In this document: positions 16,382 to 24,410 of the stretch, piece by piece
Numbering within the stretch: position 1 is the stretch's first letter
How the letters are laid out: the number at the start of each line of letters is the position of its first letter
Origin: Bacteroidales bacterium
GTDB taxonomy: Bacteria > Bacteroidota > Bacteroidia > Bacteroidales > Paludibacteraceae
Reading direction: 5' to 3'
DNA length: 48,298 bases
Assembly: GCA_012517575.1 (NCBI GenBank)
Contig: JAAYUQ010000113.1
Span: forward strand, 1-48,298
Notes under the pieces: generated by a model
The model's input: only the letters and a program-made list of their open reading frames with translations
What the model was told of the DNA's origin: nothing
Database searches by the model: none
Position numbers and translations under genes: made by a program

Positions 16382-17338
16382 ATGGGACTTATCAATTTAT
16401 TCAACAAAAACAAGGATAAAAACGAAAATTTGGAACAAGGATTACAAAAGACCAGAGAAAGCTTTTTTTCCAAAATATCACGGGCAGTAATCGGGAAATC
16501 GAAAGTAGATGACGAGGTTCTCGATAAGTTGGAAGAAGTTCTTATCAGTTCCGACGTTGGCGTTGAGACCACTTTGCGAATCATTGAAAGAATAGAAAAA
16601 CGTGTGGCTCGTGATAAATATGTGAATACCAATGAACTAAACAATATATTGAAAGAAGAAATTGCCGCACTTCTTTCTGAAAACAATACGGAAGTCTTCT
16701 CCGATTTTACCGGCGAATTGCCTGCCAAACCTTATGTGATCATGGTTGTGGGCGTAAATGGAGTGGGGAAAACTACTACTATTGGAAAACTTGCTTACCA
16801 GTTTAAACAGGCTGGGAAAAAAGTTTATTTGGGAGCTGCCGATACTTTTCGTGCTGCTGCTATTGAACAATTAGTGGTTTGGGGGCAACGTGCGGGTGTT
16901 CCGGTCATCAAACAGCAAATGGGATCCGATCCGGCTTCTGTGGCTTTTGATACTCTTTCCTCGGCCAAAGCCAATGATGCCGATGTGGTCATTATCGACA
17001 CAGCAGGCCGTTTGCACAATAAAGTGAATTTGATGAACGAGCTCTCGAAAATCAAAAACGTAATGAAAAAAATTGTTCCCGATGCTCCTCATGAAGTATT
17101 ACTGGTTCTCGACGCTTCTACCGGTCAAAATGCTTTCGAGCAGGCCAAGCAATTTACCAAAGCTACCGATGTCAATGCTTTGGCTATAACAAAACTTGAT
17201 GGAACAGCCAAAGGTGGTGTAGTAATTGGTATTTCCGATCAATTTAAAATCCCTGTGAAATACATAGGTTTGGGTGAAGGAGTTGACAACCTGCAACTGT
17301 TTGATAGAAATGCTTTTGTCGATTCGTTGTTCGAATGA
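16382..17338 (+). CDS. ftsY: Signal recognition particle receptor FtsY
   Basis: This SRP-receptor GTPase delivers ribosome-nascent-chain complexes to the Sec translocon. In 318 residues it shows a short basic/acidic N terminus (no long A domain, as in most Bacteroidetes), the N domain (about 25-105), and the G domain with GVNGVGKTTT (124-133), the insertion-box motif DTFRAAAIEQL (154-164), DTAGR (206-210), TKLDGTAKGG and the closing GLGEGVDNLQLFD. All GTPase motifs are intact. It starts a run with rimO and the two HU-like genes in the same direction. Confidence 0.97.
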   Translation: MGLINLFNKNKDKNENLEQGLQKTRESFFSKISRAVIGKSKVDDEVLDKLEEVLISSDVGVETTLRIIERIEKRVARDKYVNTNELNNILKEEIAALLSENNTEVFSDFTGELPAKPYVIMVVGVNGVGKTTTIGKLAYQFKQAGKKVYLGAADTFRAAAIEQLVVWGQRAGVPVIKQQMGSDPASVAFDTLSSAKANDADVVIIDTAGRLHNKVNLMNELSKIKNVMKKIVPDAPHEVLLVLDASTGQNAFEQAKQFTKATDVNALAITKLDGTAKGGVVIGISDQFKIPVKYIGLGEGVDNLQLFDRNAFVDSLFE

Positions 17339-17390
17339 TTTTTTTAATTTAAGCTTTTGAATTAATGTTTTTTACCGATTCAATTTCAGC

Positions 17391-18680
17391 ATGAAAAAAA
17401 CTGTTGATGTCATCACACTGGGTTGTTCTAAAAATCTTGTCGATTCTGAGTTGTTAATGCGGCAATTTGAAGCGTTGGGTTATCAGGTTCGTCATGATGA
17501 TGAAAATCCAAAGGGTGAAATTGTTATTATTAATACTTGTGGGTTTATCGGCGATGCCAAAAAGGAAAGTATTCGTACCATCCTTCAGTTTGCCGAAAGA
17601 AGACAAAAAAATAAAATTGATAAATTATTTGTAATGGGCTGTTTGTCTCAACGTTACCAACATGAATTGCAAAACGAAATACCGGAAGTAGATAAATTTT
17701 ATGGAAAATTCAATTTTAACGAAATTTTGACTGATTTAGGACAGGAATTTCGGGCTGATTTACGTTGGGAACGTTCGTTGACAACACCCTCACATTATGC
17801 GTATATTAAAATTTCGGAAGGCTGCAACCGAACTTGTTCATATTGTGCCATTCCTTTGATTACCGGCCGACATCGCTCACGTCCCATGGAAGAAATCATT
17901 GGTGAAGTTCAGAGCCTTGTCAACAAAGGAGTGAAAGAATTTCAGCTTATCGCTCAAGATTTAAGCTATTATGGCGCCGACCGATATAAGTCGTTGAAAT
18001 TGCCCGAACTGGTTGAACGGTTGTCCGATATTCAGGGAGTTGAATGGATAAGATTACACTACGCTTATCCTGCCCAATTTCCTTATAATTTGCTGAAAGT
18101 AATGCGGGAACGCGAAAATGTTTGCAAATATCTGGATATTGCTCTTCAACATATCAGCGACAAAATGCTGAAATTAATGCGAAGAAATTTTACCAAACAG
18201 GAGACTTTTGACTTGATTGAAACAATCAGAAATGAAGTTCCCGGTATTCATATTCGTACAACCATGCTGCTGGGACATCCCGGAGAAACGGATGAAGATG
18301 TGGAAGAACTGAAAGAATTTATCGAAAAAATTCGATTCGAAAGATTGGGCGCATTCGCTTTTTCCAACGAAGAAGGTACGTATGCCTTTGAAAATTATCA
18401 GGATATTGTATCTGAAGAAGTAAAATTAAGAAGAGTTGACGAAATTATGGCTATTCAGCAAAAAATTTCAGCTGAAATCAATCAAACAAAAATCGGCCGT
18501 AAACTGAAAGTCATCATCGACCGGCAGGAAGGTGAAAATTTCATTGGACGGACGGAATTCGATTCGCCCGAAGTTGATCCGGAAGTAATAATATCGGCCA
18601 ATACGCCGGGTATCGAAATTGGTAATTTCTATCAGGCTGAAATTATCGATGCAGATGAATATGATTTATATGCCAAATAA
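17391..18680 (+). CDS. rimO: Ribosomal protein uS12 methylthiotransferase RimO
   Basis: This radical-SAM enzyme beta-methylthiolates the conserved Asp of ribosomal protein uS12. It has 429 residues. The N-terminal cluster cysteines are C12 (TLGCSKNLVDSE), C50 (INTCGF) and C84 (VMGCLSQRY). The radical-SAM motif C145-x3-C149-x2-C152 is in EGCNRTCSYCAIP. A C-terminal TRAM domain (RKLKVIIDRQEGENFIGRTEFDSPEVD) follows. The phrase GCSKNLVDSE distinguishes RimO from MiaB. It sits between ftsY and the HU genes. Confidence 0.96.
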   Translation: MKKTVDVITLGCSKNLVDSELLMRQFEALGYQVRHDDENPKGEIVIINTCGFIGDAKKESIRTILQFAERRQKNKIDKLFVMGCLSQRYQHELQNEIPEVDKFYGKFNFNEILTDLGQEFRADLRWERSLTTPSHYAYIKISEGCNRTCSYCAIPLITGRHRSRPMEEIIGEVQSLVNKGVKEFQLIAQDLSYYGADRYKSLKLPELVERLSDIQGVEWIRLHYAYPAQFPYNLLKVMRERENVCKYLDIALQHISDKMLKLMRRNFTKQETFDLIETIRNEVPGIHIRTTMLLGHPGETDEDVEELKEFIEKIRFERLGAFAFSNEEGTYAFENYQDIVSEEVKLRRVDEIMAIQQKISAEINQTKIGRKLKVIIDRQEGENFIGRTEFDSPEVDPEVIISANTPGIEIGNFYQAEIIDADEYDLYAK

Positions 18681-18701
18681 TTATCTGAAAAAAAATACAA
18701 A

Positions 18702-18992
18702 ATGAATTATAAGGATTTTATTCAAAAAATTTCCGCTCAAACTCATCTTACGAAAGAAGAGACAGAAAAATTGATTGAAACAGCAACAAACGTCTTTTCA
18801 GAGCAATTAACAGGAAATAAAAGCATTGGCATTCAAGGTTTTGGAAATTTTGAGCTTCGAAAAAAAGAAGAACGCATTATTGTTCATCCAGTTACAAAAA
18901 AAAGATTGCTTATGCCTCCAAAACTCACAGTTCACTTCAAATCAAGCAATGTAATGAAAGAAAAACTCAACAACCAGCTGAAAAATGAATGA
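18702..18992 (+). CDS. Divergent HU-family DNA-binding protein
   Basis: This 96-residue protein has the HU/IHF pattern: two N-terminal helices (FIQKISAQTHLTKEETEKLIETATNVF), the turn IGIQGFGNFELRKKEERI at about 42-60, and a beta-arm region with HPVTKKRL. The conserved RxGRNPxTGE arm-tip sequence is changed to HPVTKKR, so it is a diverged HU paralogue, not the main HU. Its last codons overlap the start of the next gene by 8 bases, indicating translational coupling with the HU-TM-LysM protein, probably a functional partner. Confidence 0.85.
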   Translation: MNYKDFIQKISAQTHLTKEETEKLIETATNVFSEQLTGNKSIGIQGFGNFELRKKEERIIVHPVTKKRLLMPPKLTVHFKSSNVMKEKLNNQLKNE

Positions 18993-20271
18993 CGAAAAAA
19001 TAAGTTTGCAGGAATTTATCGATTTGTTTGCACAAAAAGCAAATTTGAAAAATAAAGTAGCAGAAGACTTCATAAAAGCTGCCGTTTCACTGATTGAGGA
19101 AACTTTGCTCAAAGGAGAATCTGTAAAAATTAAAAATTTTGGCGTATTCAAACCACAGTGGATAGAACCCCGTAAAAGTGTTGATGTCAATAACGGGAAT
19201 GAAATTATTTTGCCGGGAAGCTATAAAATCAGTTTCACTCCTGATGAAACCTTACAAAGCATTGTAAATGAGCCATTTTCTTATTTAGAAGCAGTAGAAC
19301 TTGACAATGAAAACGCTAATAAAAAAAATGAAGAAGAGGCACTTGAACCCTTAAAAATTTTCAGCGAACAGGCGGATGAAATTAAAAGCATTATTGCAGA
19401 AATTCAGTCTATGTCTTCGCATCAGGAAAAAGAAGAAAATAAAGAAAATGAAAAAAAGCAGGAAAAATTAATTCCAACCGAAAAGGAACACAAAACAGCA
19501 GAAAAAATATTTGAACCTGAAAAAAGTAAAACAGAAGTTATTGAAAATGAAAAGTTTGAAGATTTAGAAGAGATTAAAGTCGAAAAACTTGTTTCTGAAG
19601 AAATACAGCAAGAAAAAAACAATGAAGTTTTTGATAAAGAAAACGTTAAACAGAAAGATAACTCTTTTTTGGAAGAGTTGGACGAAGATATTAAATCAGA
19701 ACCAATTGGTATTCCTTTTCACGCTTATGTACCTTCCGAAGAATACGAATTTCATGAGAATACCGAAAAAAAACGGTTTTCGTGGATTTGGATTCCTGTA
19801 GTTTTGATACTTTTGCTTGGTGGAGCGGGTGCGTTGTATTATTTTTATCCACCAGTGAAAGAATTTGTGAATTTAAAAATGGTAAAAAAAACGCCTGCTT
19901 TGGTTGAAACCACTCTCCCCTCTCCTGCCGTTTTGCCTGATACGATTGAGCAACAAAAGAAACCGGAAGAAGTGGACAGTTTGCAGATTTTATTCGACAC
20001 GCCACGAGCGTATTCCGAATTTATCGCTAAAGAGCGCATTCGCAGTGGAAGCAGACTGGCTCGAATGGCCATGCGTTATTATGGAGCTCCTGAATTTTGG
20101 GTGTATATTTATGAAGCCAACAGAGATAAAATTCCATCGCCCAATGATGTTCCTGTAGGAACGCTTATAAAAATTCCCAAACTGGATGCCCGATTAATAG
20201 ATGTTTCCAATCCGCGTTGTATGGAAAAAGCCAAAGAATTGAGCGATTTGTATCTTTCGATTTCCAAATGA
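18985..20271 (+). CDS. HU-domain / transmembrane / LysM fusion protein
   Basis: The 428-residue protein has an unusual order of parts. Residues 1-90 are an HU-like DNA-binding domain (ISLQEFIDLFAQKAN, KIKNFGVFKP at 48-57, SYKISFTPDETL). Residues 105-262 form a low-complexity, Glu/Lys-rich linker. Residues 267-288 form one transmembrane helix (WIWIPVVLILLLGG...), preceded by EKKRF, favouring N-in orientation. A Pro-rich stretch follows, and residues 352-400 are a LysM-like domain (IRSGSRLARMAMRYYGAPEFW ... VPVGTLIKIPKL). This puts a DNA-binding domain in the cytoplasm and a peptidoglycan-binding domain in the periplasm. The role is unknown; tethering the chromosome to the wall is an inference. 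The stop lies 23 bases from the convergent argH. Confidence 0.85.
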   Translation: MNDEKISLQEFIDLFAQKANLKNKVAEDFIKAAVSLIEETLLKGESVKIKNFGVFKPQWIEPRKSVDVNNGNEIILPGSYKISFTPDETLQSIVNEPFSYLEAVELDNENANKKNEEEALEPLKIFSEQADEIKSIIAEIQSMSSHQEKEENKENEKKQEKLIPTEKEHKTAEKIFEPEKSKTEVIENEKFEDLEEIKVEKLVSEEIQQEKNNEVFDKENVKQKDNSFLEELDEDIKSEPIGIPFHAYVPSEEYEFHENTEKKRFSWIWIPVVLILLLGGAGALYYFYPPVKEFVNLKMVKKTPALVETTLPSPAVLPDTIEQQKKPEEVDSLQILFDTPRAYSEFIAKERIRSGSRLARMAMRYYGAPEFWVYIYEANRDKIPSPNDVPVGTLIKIPKLDARLIDVSNPRCMEKAKELSDLYLSISK

Positions 20272-20294
20272 AAGAATTGAAAACTTTTCCTGTT

Positions 20295-21629
20295 TTATTC
20301 AATCAATGCTTTTTCGGCCTGATGAACTTTTTCAAAATTAAATTGAGCTAAAATTGCTTCTTGATAAGCTTTTATACGGTCGTTGCACAAATTGCCAATG
20401 CTGCCTTCGAGCGTATGATGAAGATTTTTTTGTGGATGGAAAGTGTTATGTTGAATTTCTGCAGCGACTTTTTTGTAAGCATCACGAAAAGGCATACCGT
20501 CAGTTGACAGTTGGTTCACTTCTTCCACACTGAAAAGATAATCGTAACGTGGATCATCAAGGATATGAACATTAACTTCAATTTTTTCCAGCATTAGTTT
20601 CGTCATTTCAATACAATCTGCCAATTCATCGAAAGAAGGGATAAAAACTTCCTTAATAATTTGTAAATCGCGAAAATAGCCTGATGGTAAATTATTGGTT
20701 ATCAATAAAATTTGTTGAGGAAGAGATTGAATTTTATTGCATTTTGCACGAATCAATTCAAACACATCGGGATTTTTTTTATGAGGCATAATGCTGGAAC
20801 CTGTCGTAAATTCATCGGGCAATTTGATGAATCCAAAATTTTGCGAATTATAAAGGCAGGCATCGAAAGCCAGTTTGGAAAGAGTTGCAGCCACACCGGC
20901 CAAAGCTGTTGAAACAGTTCTTTCCATTTTTCCACGACCCATTTGTGCATATACAACGTTAAAATTCATGCTGTCGAATCCCAACAATTCAGTTGTCATT
21001 TGTCGATTGAGAGGGAAAGATGAACCATATCCTGCAGCTGAGCCAAGTGGATTGCGATTGGTAATTTTCCATGCAGCCAATAACATTTGCAGGTCATCGG
21101 CCAAACTTTCAGCATAAGCACCAAACCACAAACCAAACGATGAAGGCATGGCAATTTGCAAATGGGTATATCCCGGCATTAAAACATCCTTGTATCGCTC
21201 GCTTTGTGTTTGACAAACTTCAAAAAGTGCAGAAACGGCACGTACTGTTTTTTCAATTTCAGCTCGTGTAAATAACTTCAAGTCCAACAAAATCTGATCA
21301 TTGCGTGAACGGCCACTGTGAATTTTCTTTCCAGTATCTCCCAAAGCATCCGTGAGCAAAAATTCAACTTCAGAATGTACATCCTCCACTCCTTCTTCAA
21401 TTCTAAATTCACCATTTTCTACGGAACGATAAATCTTCTTCAATTCCGAAATCAACAATTCTGTTTCTTCAATAGTAAGTAAACCAACTTCATTCAGCAT
21501 TCGGGCATGAGCTATCGAACCCAAAACATCGTACTTAGCCAGGTACAGATCAAGTTCCTTATCTTTCCCTATCGTAAACGACTCAATTTTTTTATTCAAA
21601 GGTAAATCCTTTTCCCAAAGCTTAGCCAT
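20295..21629 (-). CDS. argH: Argininosuccinate lyase
   Basis: This enzyme splits argininosuccinate into arginine and fumarate, the last step of arginine synthesis. I set the start at the internal Met (MAKLWEKDLP), which gives 444 residues; the longer frame would add 26 residues that overlap the upstream SRPBCC gene and match nothing. The fumarase/aspartase-superfamily signature GSSIMPHKKNPD is present, as are HSGRSRNDQ and MPGYTHLQIAMP. The catalytic Ser is in the GSSIM loop. It probably shares a transcript with pyrE and the SRPBCC gene, though no other arg genes are nearby. Confidence 0.96.
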   Translation of the reverse strand: MAKLWEKDLPLNKKIESFTIGKDKELDLYLAKYDVLGSIAHARMLNEVGLLTIEETELLISELKKIYRSVENGEFRIEEGVEDVHSEVEFLLTDALGDTGKKIHSGRSRNDQILLDLKLFTRAEIEKTVRAVSALFEVCQTQSERYKDVLMPGYTHLQIAMPSSFGLWFGAYAESLADDLQMLLAAWKITNRNPLGSAAGYGSSFPLNRQMTTELLGFDSMNFNVVYAQMGRGKMERTVSTALAGVAATLSKLAFDACLYNSQNFGFIKLPDEFTTGSSIMPHKKNPDVFELIRAKCNKIQSLPQQILLITNNLPSGYFRDLQIIKEVFIPSFDELADCIEMTKLMLEKIEVNVHILDDPRYDYLFSVEEVNQLSTDGMPFRDAYKKVAAEIQHNTFHPQKNLHHTLEGSIGNLCNDRIKAYQEAILAQFNFEKVHQAEKALIE

Positions 21630-21675
21630 GGTGATAATGCTATATGTTTGTAATTGCGAATTTTGATGAAAATTG

Positions 21676-22101
21676 TTACGAATTAGCGTTATTGAAGGCG
21701 TTGGCAATCACTTCGGCAGCAAGATTTACACCTTCTTTAAGTTTTTTGTCGACCATCATTTTTAGCATGGCAGGAATTTCGGCCTTGAATGTCAACTTCA
21801 TACGTGTGTCATTTTCATCTTTTTCCATCAGTTGTATCCACGCATTGGCTTGAACAGGAAGTTCCTGCAATTCAAATTTTATGGTTTTAAATGGATCTTT
21901 CTCAACCATGCGAAACCCTATTCTACCCAATCCTTCTATCGAAAAAGAGAAACCATCTTCCGTAAATTTTATATCTTTTATTTGGTCCTCATTTAATTTA
22001 CTATTTATCAGCTTGTTGAGATTTTGTAAATCAACAAATTTATTAAAGATATTTTCAGCATTAGAATTTATCTTTTTAATTTCACTTTCGTAAGTAACCA
22101 T
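21676..22101 (-). CDS. SRPBCC (START-like) family protein
   Basis: A small 141-residue protein of the SRPBCC/START-like helix-grip fold. The opening V-T-Y-E-S-E-I-x-K-I-N-S-N-A-E-N-I-F-N-K-F, the strand pattern (DGFSFSIEGLGRIGFRM) and the C-terminal amphipathic helix EGVNLAAEVIANAF are typical of the Bacteroidetes subgroup of unknown function. The ATG at 22101 was chosen over the TTG at 22116, which abuts the pyrE stop. It lies between pyrE and argH and is probably co-transcribed, but nothing links it directly to nucleotide or arginine synthesis. The ligand is unknown. Confidence 0.75.
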   Translation of the reverse strand: MVTYESEIKKINSNAENIFNKFVDLQNLNKLINSKLNEDQIKDIKFTEDGFSFSIEGLGRIGFRMVEKDPFKTIKFELQELPVQANAWIQLMEKDENDTRMKLTFKAEIPAMLKMMVDKKLKEGVNLAAEVIANAFNNANS

Positions 22102-22116
22102 AAATTTTTCTTTCAA

Positions 22117-22755
22117 TTAAGATTCTAATCCCCATGCAGAAGGATCTTTGTGCCATTCCTGTAACGTTTTCATATCTTCCTGAGTAATATAATTTGTAGC
22201 CAGAGCTTGCTCAAGAATGGCTTTATAATTACATAAAGCCAAGTGCTTAACTTTTGCTTGTTTAAATTTTTCTTCTGCCACGGGAAATCCGTAAGTAAAA
22301 ATTGAAATCATTCCCAATACCTGCGAGCCATTGTTACGAATGGCTTCAACGGCTTTCAAACTGCTTCCGCCTGTCGAAACCAAATCTTCCACAATCACTA
22401 CTTTTTGATGAGGGCGCAAATCACCCTCAATCAGGTTTTCCAAACCATGATCTTTCGGTGTAGGACGAATATAAATAAATGGAAGATTCAGAGCATCGGC
22501 AACCAGCACGCCCTGAGCAATCGCACCTGTAGCAACACCGGCTATAACTTCTACATCAGGAAACATTTCCATAATTAATCGAGTTAATTCGATTTTGATA
22601 TAATTTCTGATGGAAGGATAAGAAAGTGTTTTCCTGTTATCGCAATAAATGGGTGATTTCCAGCCTGAAGCCCAAATAAACGGATTGTTGGGCTGTAGTT
22701 TTATTGCCTTAATCTTTAAAAGTTTTTCGGCAATGTTTTTTTCCAAAGTTTTCAT
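22117..22755 (-). CDS. pyrE: Orotate phosphoribosyltransferase
   Basis: This enzyme forms orotidine monophosphate from orotate and PRPP in pyrimidine synthesis. The 212-residue protein has the type I PRTase PRPP motif VVIVEDLVSTGGSSLKAV (about 119-136), the orotate-binding N-terminal region (NNPFIWASGWKSPIYCDNR) and the flexible-loop segment RPTPKDHGLENLIEGD. It heads the minus-strand group pyrE-SRPBCC-argH, with a -7 box 49 bases upstream. Confidence 0.96.
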   Translation of the reverse strand: MKTLEKNIAEKLLKIKAIKLQPNNPFIWASGWKSPIYCDNRKTLSYPSIRNYIKIELTRLIMEMFPDVEVIAGVATGAIAQGVLVADALNLPFIYIRPTPKDHGLENLIEGDLRPHQKVVIVEDLVSTGGSSLKAVEAIRNNGSQVLGMISIFTYGFPVAEEKFKQAKVKHLALCNYKAILEQALATNYITQEDMKTLQEWHKDPSAWGLES

Positions 22756-22803
22756 TTTGGGATAGTTATAAATTTGATAAACAAAAACTGTTTAATTTCT
22801 CTG

Positions 22804-22811
22804 CAAAGTTA
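22804..22811 (-). promoter_or_regulatory. -7 box for pyrE
   Basis: On the minus strand this reads TAACTTTG (TAnnTTTG) followed by CAG, 49 bases before the pyrE ATG. Confidence 0.5.
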
Positions 22812-22861
22812 AGCAAAGAATTTAAGAAGTTAAAACAGAATTTCTCCAATCGTTGAGGAAA

Positions 22862-23227
22862 TTAATTAATAGGAGGCAAAAAAGCATCTTCAATATGTTC
22901 AATATTGAAGGTTTGACCTGAAGGAATCACAGAAATGATATCGAAGCGGGTTTCCCCCTGCCAATTGTTTTGTAAAATATACTCTTGAGTTGCCTGCACT
23001 ATCTTTCTAATTTTTTTTGGTGTTACGGCATCTTTTGGATGTTCAAATGTCTCAGTTGAACGGGTTTTTACTTCAACAACAATCAATAAACCGTCTTTTT
23101 CGGCAACTATGTCCAGTTCAAATTTTTGAGTGCGCCAGTTGGTATGTCTAATTTTGTACCCTTTTTCTCTCAAAAAAGCTTGTGCTCGTTCTTCTCCTTC
23201 ATTGCCAATATCATTGTGTGCAGACAT
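22862..23227 (-). CDS. YraN family (UPF0102) nuclease-like protein
   Basis: This 121-residue protein has the restriction-endonuclease-like core of the YraN family: GNEGEERAQAFLREKGY at the N terminus, then ELDIVAEKDGLLIVVEVKTR (about 37-56) with the Asp and E-x-K catalytic triad pattern. The function is not established; family members are often near rRNA-processing or signal peptidase genes, which is not the case here. It stands between the OmpA-lipoprotein terminator and the pyrE promoter, on the same strand as both. Confidence 0.9.
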   Translation of the reverse strand: MSAHNDIGNEGEERAQAFLREKGYKIRHTNWRTQKFELDIVAEKDGLLIVVEVKTRSTETFEHPKDAVTPKKIRKIVQATQEYILQNNWQGETRFDIISVIPSGQTFNIEHIEDAFLPPIN

Positions 23228-23261
23228 TTCGAATAATTTTGTATAAGTTTTGAATTTTAAA

Positions 23262-23296
23262 CAAAAAAAGCTGCTCCAAAATAAAAGAGCAGCTTT
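23262..23296 (-). terminator. Intrinsic terminator of the OmpA-family gene
   Basis: A perfect 10-bp stem (AAAGCTGCTC / GAGCAGCTTT) with a 10-base loop; read on the minus strand it ends in a run of T. It lies 21 bases after the stop of the OmpA-like lipoprotein gene. Confidence 0.9.
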
Positions 23297-23316
23297 AAAA
23301 TTATAAATTATCGTAT

Positions 23317-24015
23317 TTATTTCTGACTTTGTTGCTGAGCTTCCTGTATCATTTTTTCGCTGGCATACATGTAAACTTCTACGCGTCGATTGGCTGCTCT
23401 ACCTGCTGCAGTAGAATTATCGGCAACCGGTTCTGAGAAATTTTTACCAATAACATCTTTAATTTGGGAAGCAGGAACACCTTTCAATTTCAAGAAGTTC
23501 GCTACTGCTTGTGCTCTATCCTGAGATAATTTTTGATTATATTCCAAAGAACCAGTGTTGTCTGTATGTCCAATAATGGCAATATCCATAGTGGGATTCT
23601 GGATCATAATCTGTGCAAATTTAGTTAAAGCATCTTTGGAAGCATCATTTAAAGTGCTTTTGTTGGTTTCAAACAAAATTCCCGATTCAAAAGTTACCCT
23701 AACAGCAGGCAATCCATTGATATCGGTTGTAGTTTCAACTTTTGCTCCTTCAATAGCAGCTGCTTCCTGAGCAGCTTTATCCATTTTTTTACCAATAATT
23801 GCACCCGTTGTAGCTCCAACAGCGGTTCCAATTGCAGCGCCAATTCCTGCGCTTTTCGCATCTTTTCCTATCAAGGCACCTATTCCGGCACCAACGGCAG
23901 CACCAGCTCCACTTCCTATCAAAGCTCCACTGGCAGTTTTACTCATCGATTTACATCCTGAAAAAATAATAGCTGCACTCAGCACATAAATCATAAAAAC
24001 ATTTCTTCTTTTCAT
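23317..24015 (-). CDS. OmpA-family lipoprotein with glycine zipper
   Basis: The 232-residue protein begins with a lipoprotein signal (lipobox F-S-G-C, Cys21). A glycine-zipper region follows (about 29-75), with repeated GxxxG such as GSGAGAAVGAGIGALIG and GAAIGTAVGATTGAIIG, and then an OmpA-type peptidoglycan-binding domain (about 107-218). The OmpA domain shows FETNKSTLN, IIGHTDNTGSLEYNQKLSQDRAQAV and the closing AANRRVEV, including the Asp and Arg that bind meso-diaminopimelate. It probably anchors the outer membrane to peptidoglycan. It has its own terminator and follows tRNA-Lys on the same strand. Confidence 0.93.
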   Translation of the reverse strand: MKRRNVFMIYVLSAAIIFSGCKSMSKTASGALIGSGAGAAVGAGIGALIGKDAKSAGIGAAIGTAVGATTGAIIGKKMDKAAQEAAAIEGAKVETTTDINGLPAVRVTFESGILFETNKSTLNDASKDALTKFAQIMIQNPTMDIAIIGHTDNTGSLEYNQKLSQDRAQAVANFLKLKGVPASQIKDVIGKNFSEPVADNSTAAGRAANRRVEVYMYASEKMIQEAQQQSQK

Positions 24016-24065
24016 GTTTGTAAAATTTTAAACGATGATTATTGAATGTTATAAATCTGCGATAG

Positions 24066-24138
24066 TGACACCGGTGGGGATCGAACCCACGACCCACAGA
24101 TTAAGAGTCTGTTGCTCTACCAGCTGAGCTACGGAGTC
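24066..24138 (-). tRNA. tRNA-Lys(CTT)
   Basis: This is a 73-base cloverleaf on the minus strand. The D stem is GCTC/GAGC and the T stem is GTGGG/CCCAC with loop TTCGATC. The anticodon stem ACAGA/TCTGT closes the loop CTCTTAA, giving anticodon CTT (lysine). The discriminator is A and CCA is not encoded. The acceptor stem GACTCCG/CGGTGTC has one T-T mismatch at the fourth pair. A -7 box lies upstream at 24194-24201. Confidence 0.95.
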
Positions 24139-24193
24139 ATTGCCTACTTGATAAAAAGCCAGAAAAAGCTTGACTTTTTTCTTATTTCTATTG

Positions 24194-24201
24194 CAAAGAT
24201 A
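24194..24201 (-). promoter_or_regulatory. -7 box for tRNA-Lys
   Basis: On the minus strand this reads TATCTTTG followed by CA, 56 bases before the mature tRNA 5' end. Confidence 0.5.
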
Positions 24202-24369
24202 GAAAGAATTTTGATTTTTTTTTATTTTCAATTTTAAAAAAATTTTCTTAGACAAATTTTTTTAAATTAACTACCAAATATTCAAATACTTATAGCACCT
24301 AAACGATTTGTTACTTTTTTTAAATTTTACTGTCGAAAAAATCACGGTAAAGATATTTATTTCTTTTTA

Positions 24370-24377
24370 TATCTTTG
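24370..24377 (+). promoter_or_regulatory. -7 box for the kinase-RapZ fusion gene
   Basis: TATCTTTG matches TAnnTTTG, 34 bases before the ATG at 24411. No clear -33 TTTG is seen. Confidence 0.5.
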
Positions 24378-24410
24378 TGTAACCTTCATTAGATAAAAAT
24401 TGCTATAAAA

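Noticed and set aside
21630-21707. N-terminal extension of argH
   Set aside because: It would overlap the SRPBCC gene, and the ArgH family begins at the MAKLWEKDLP start.
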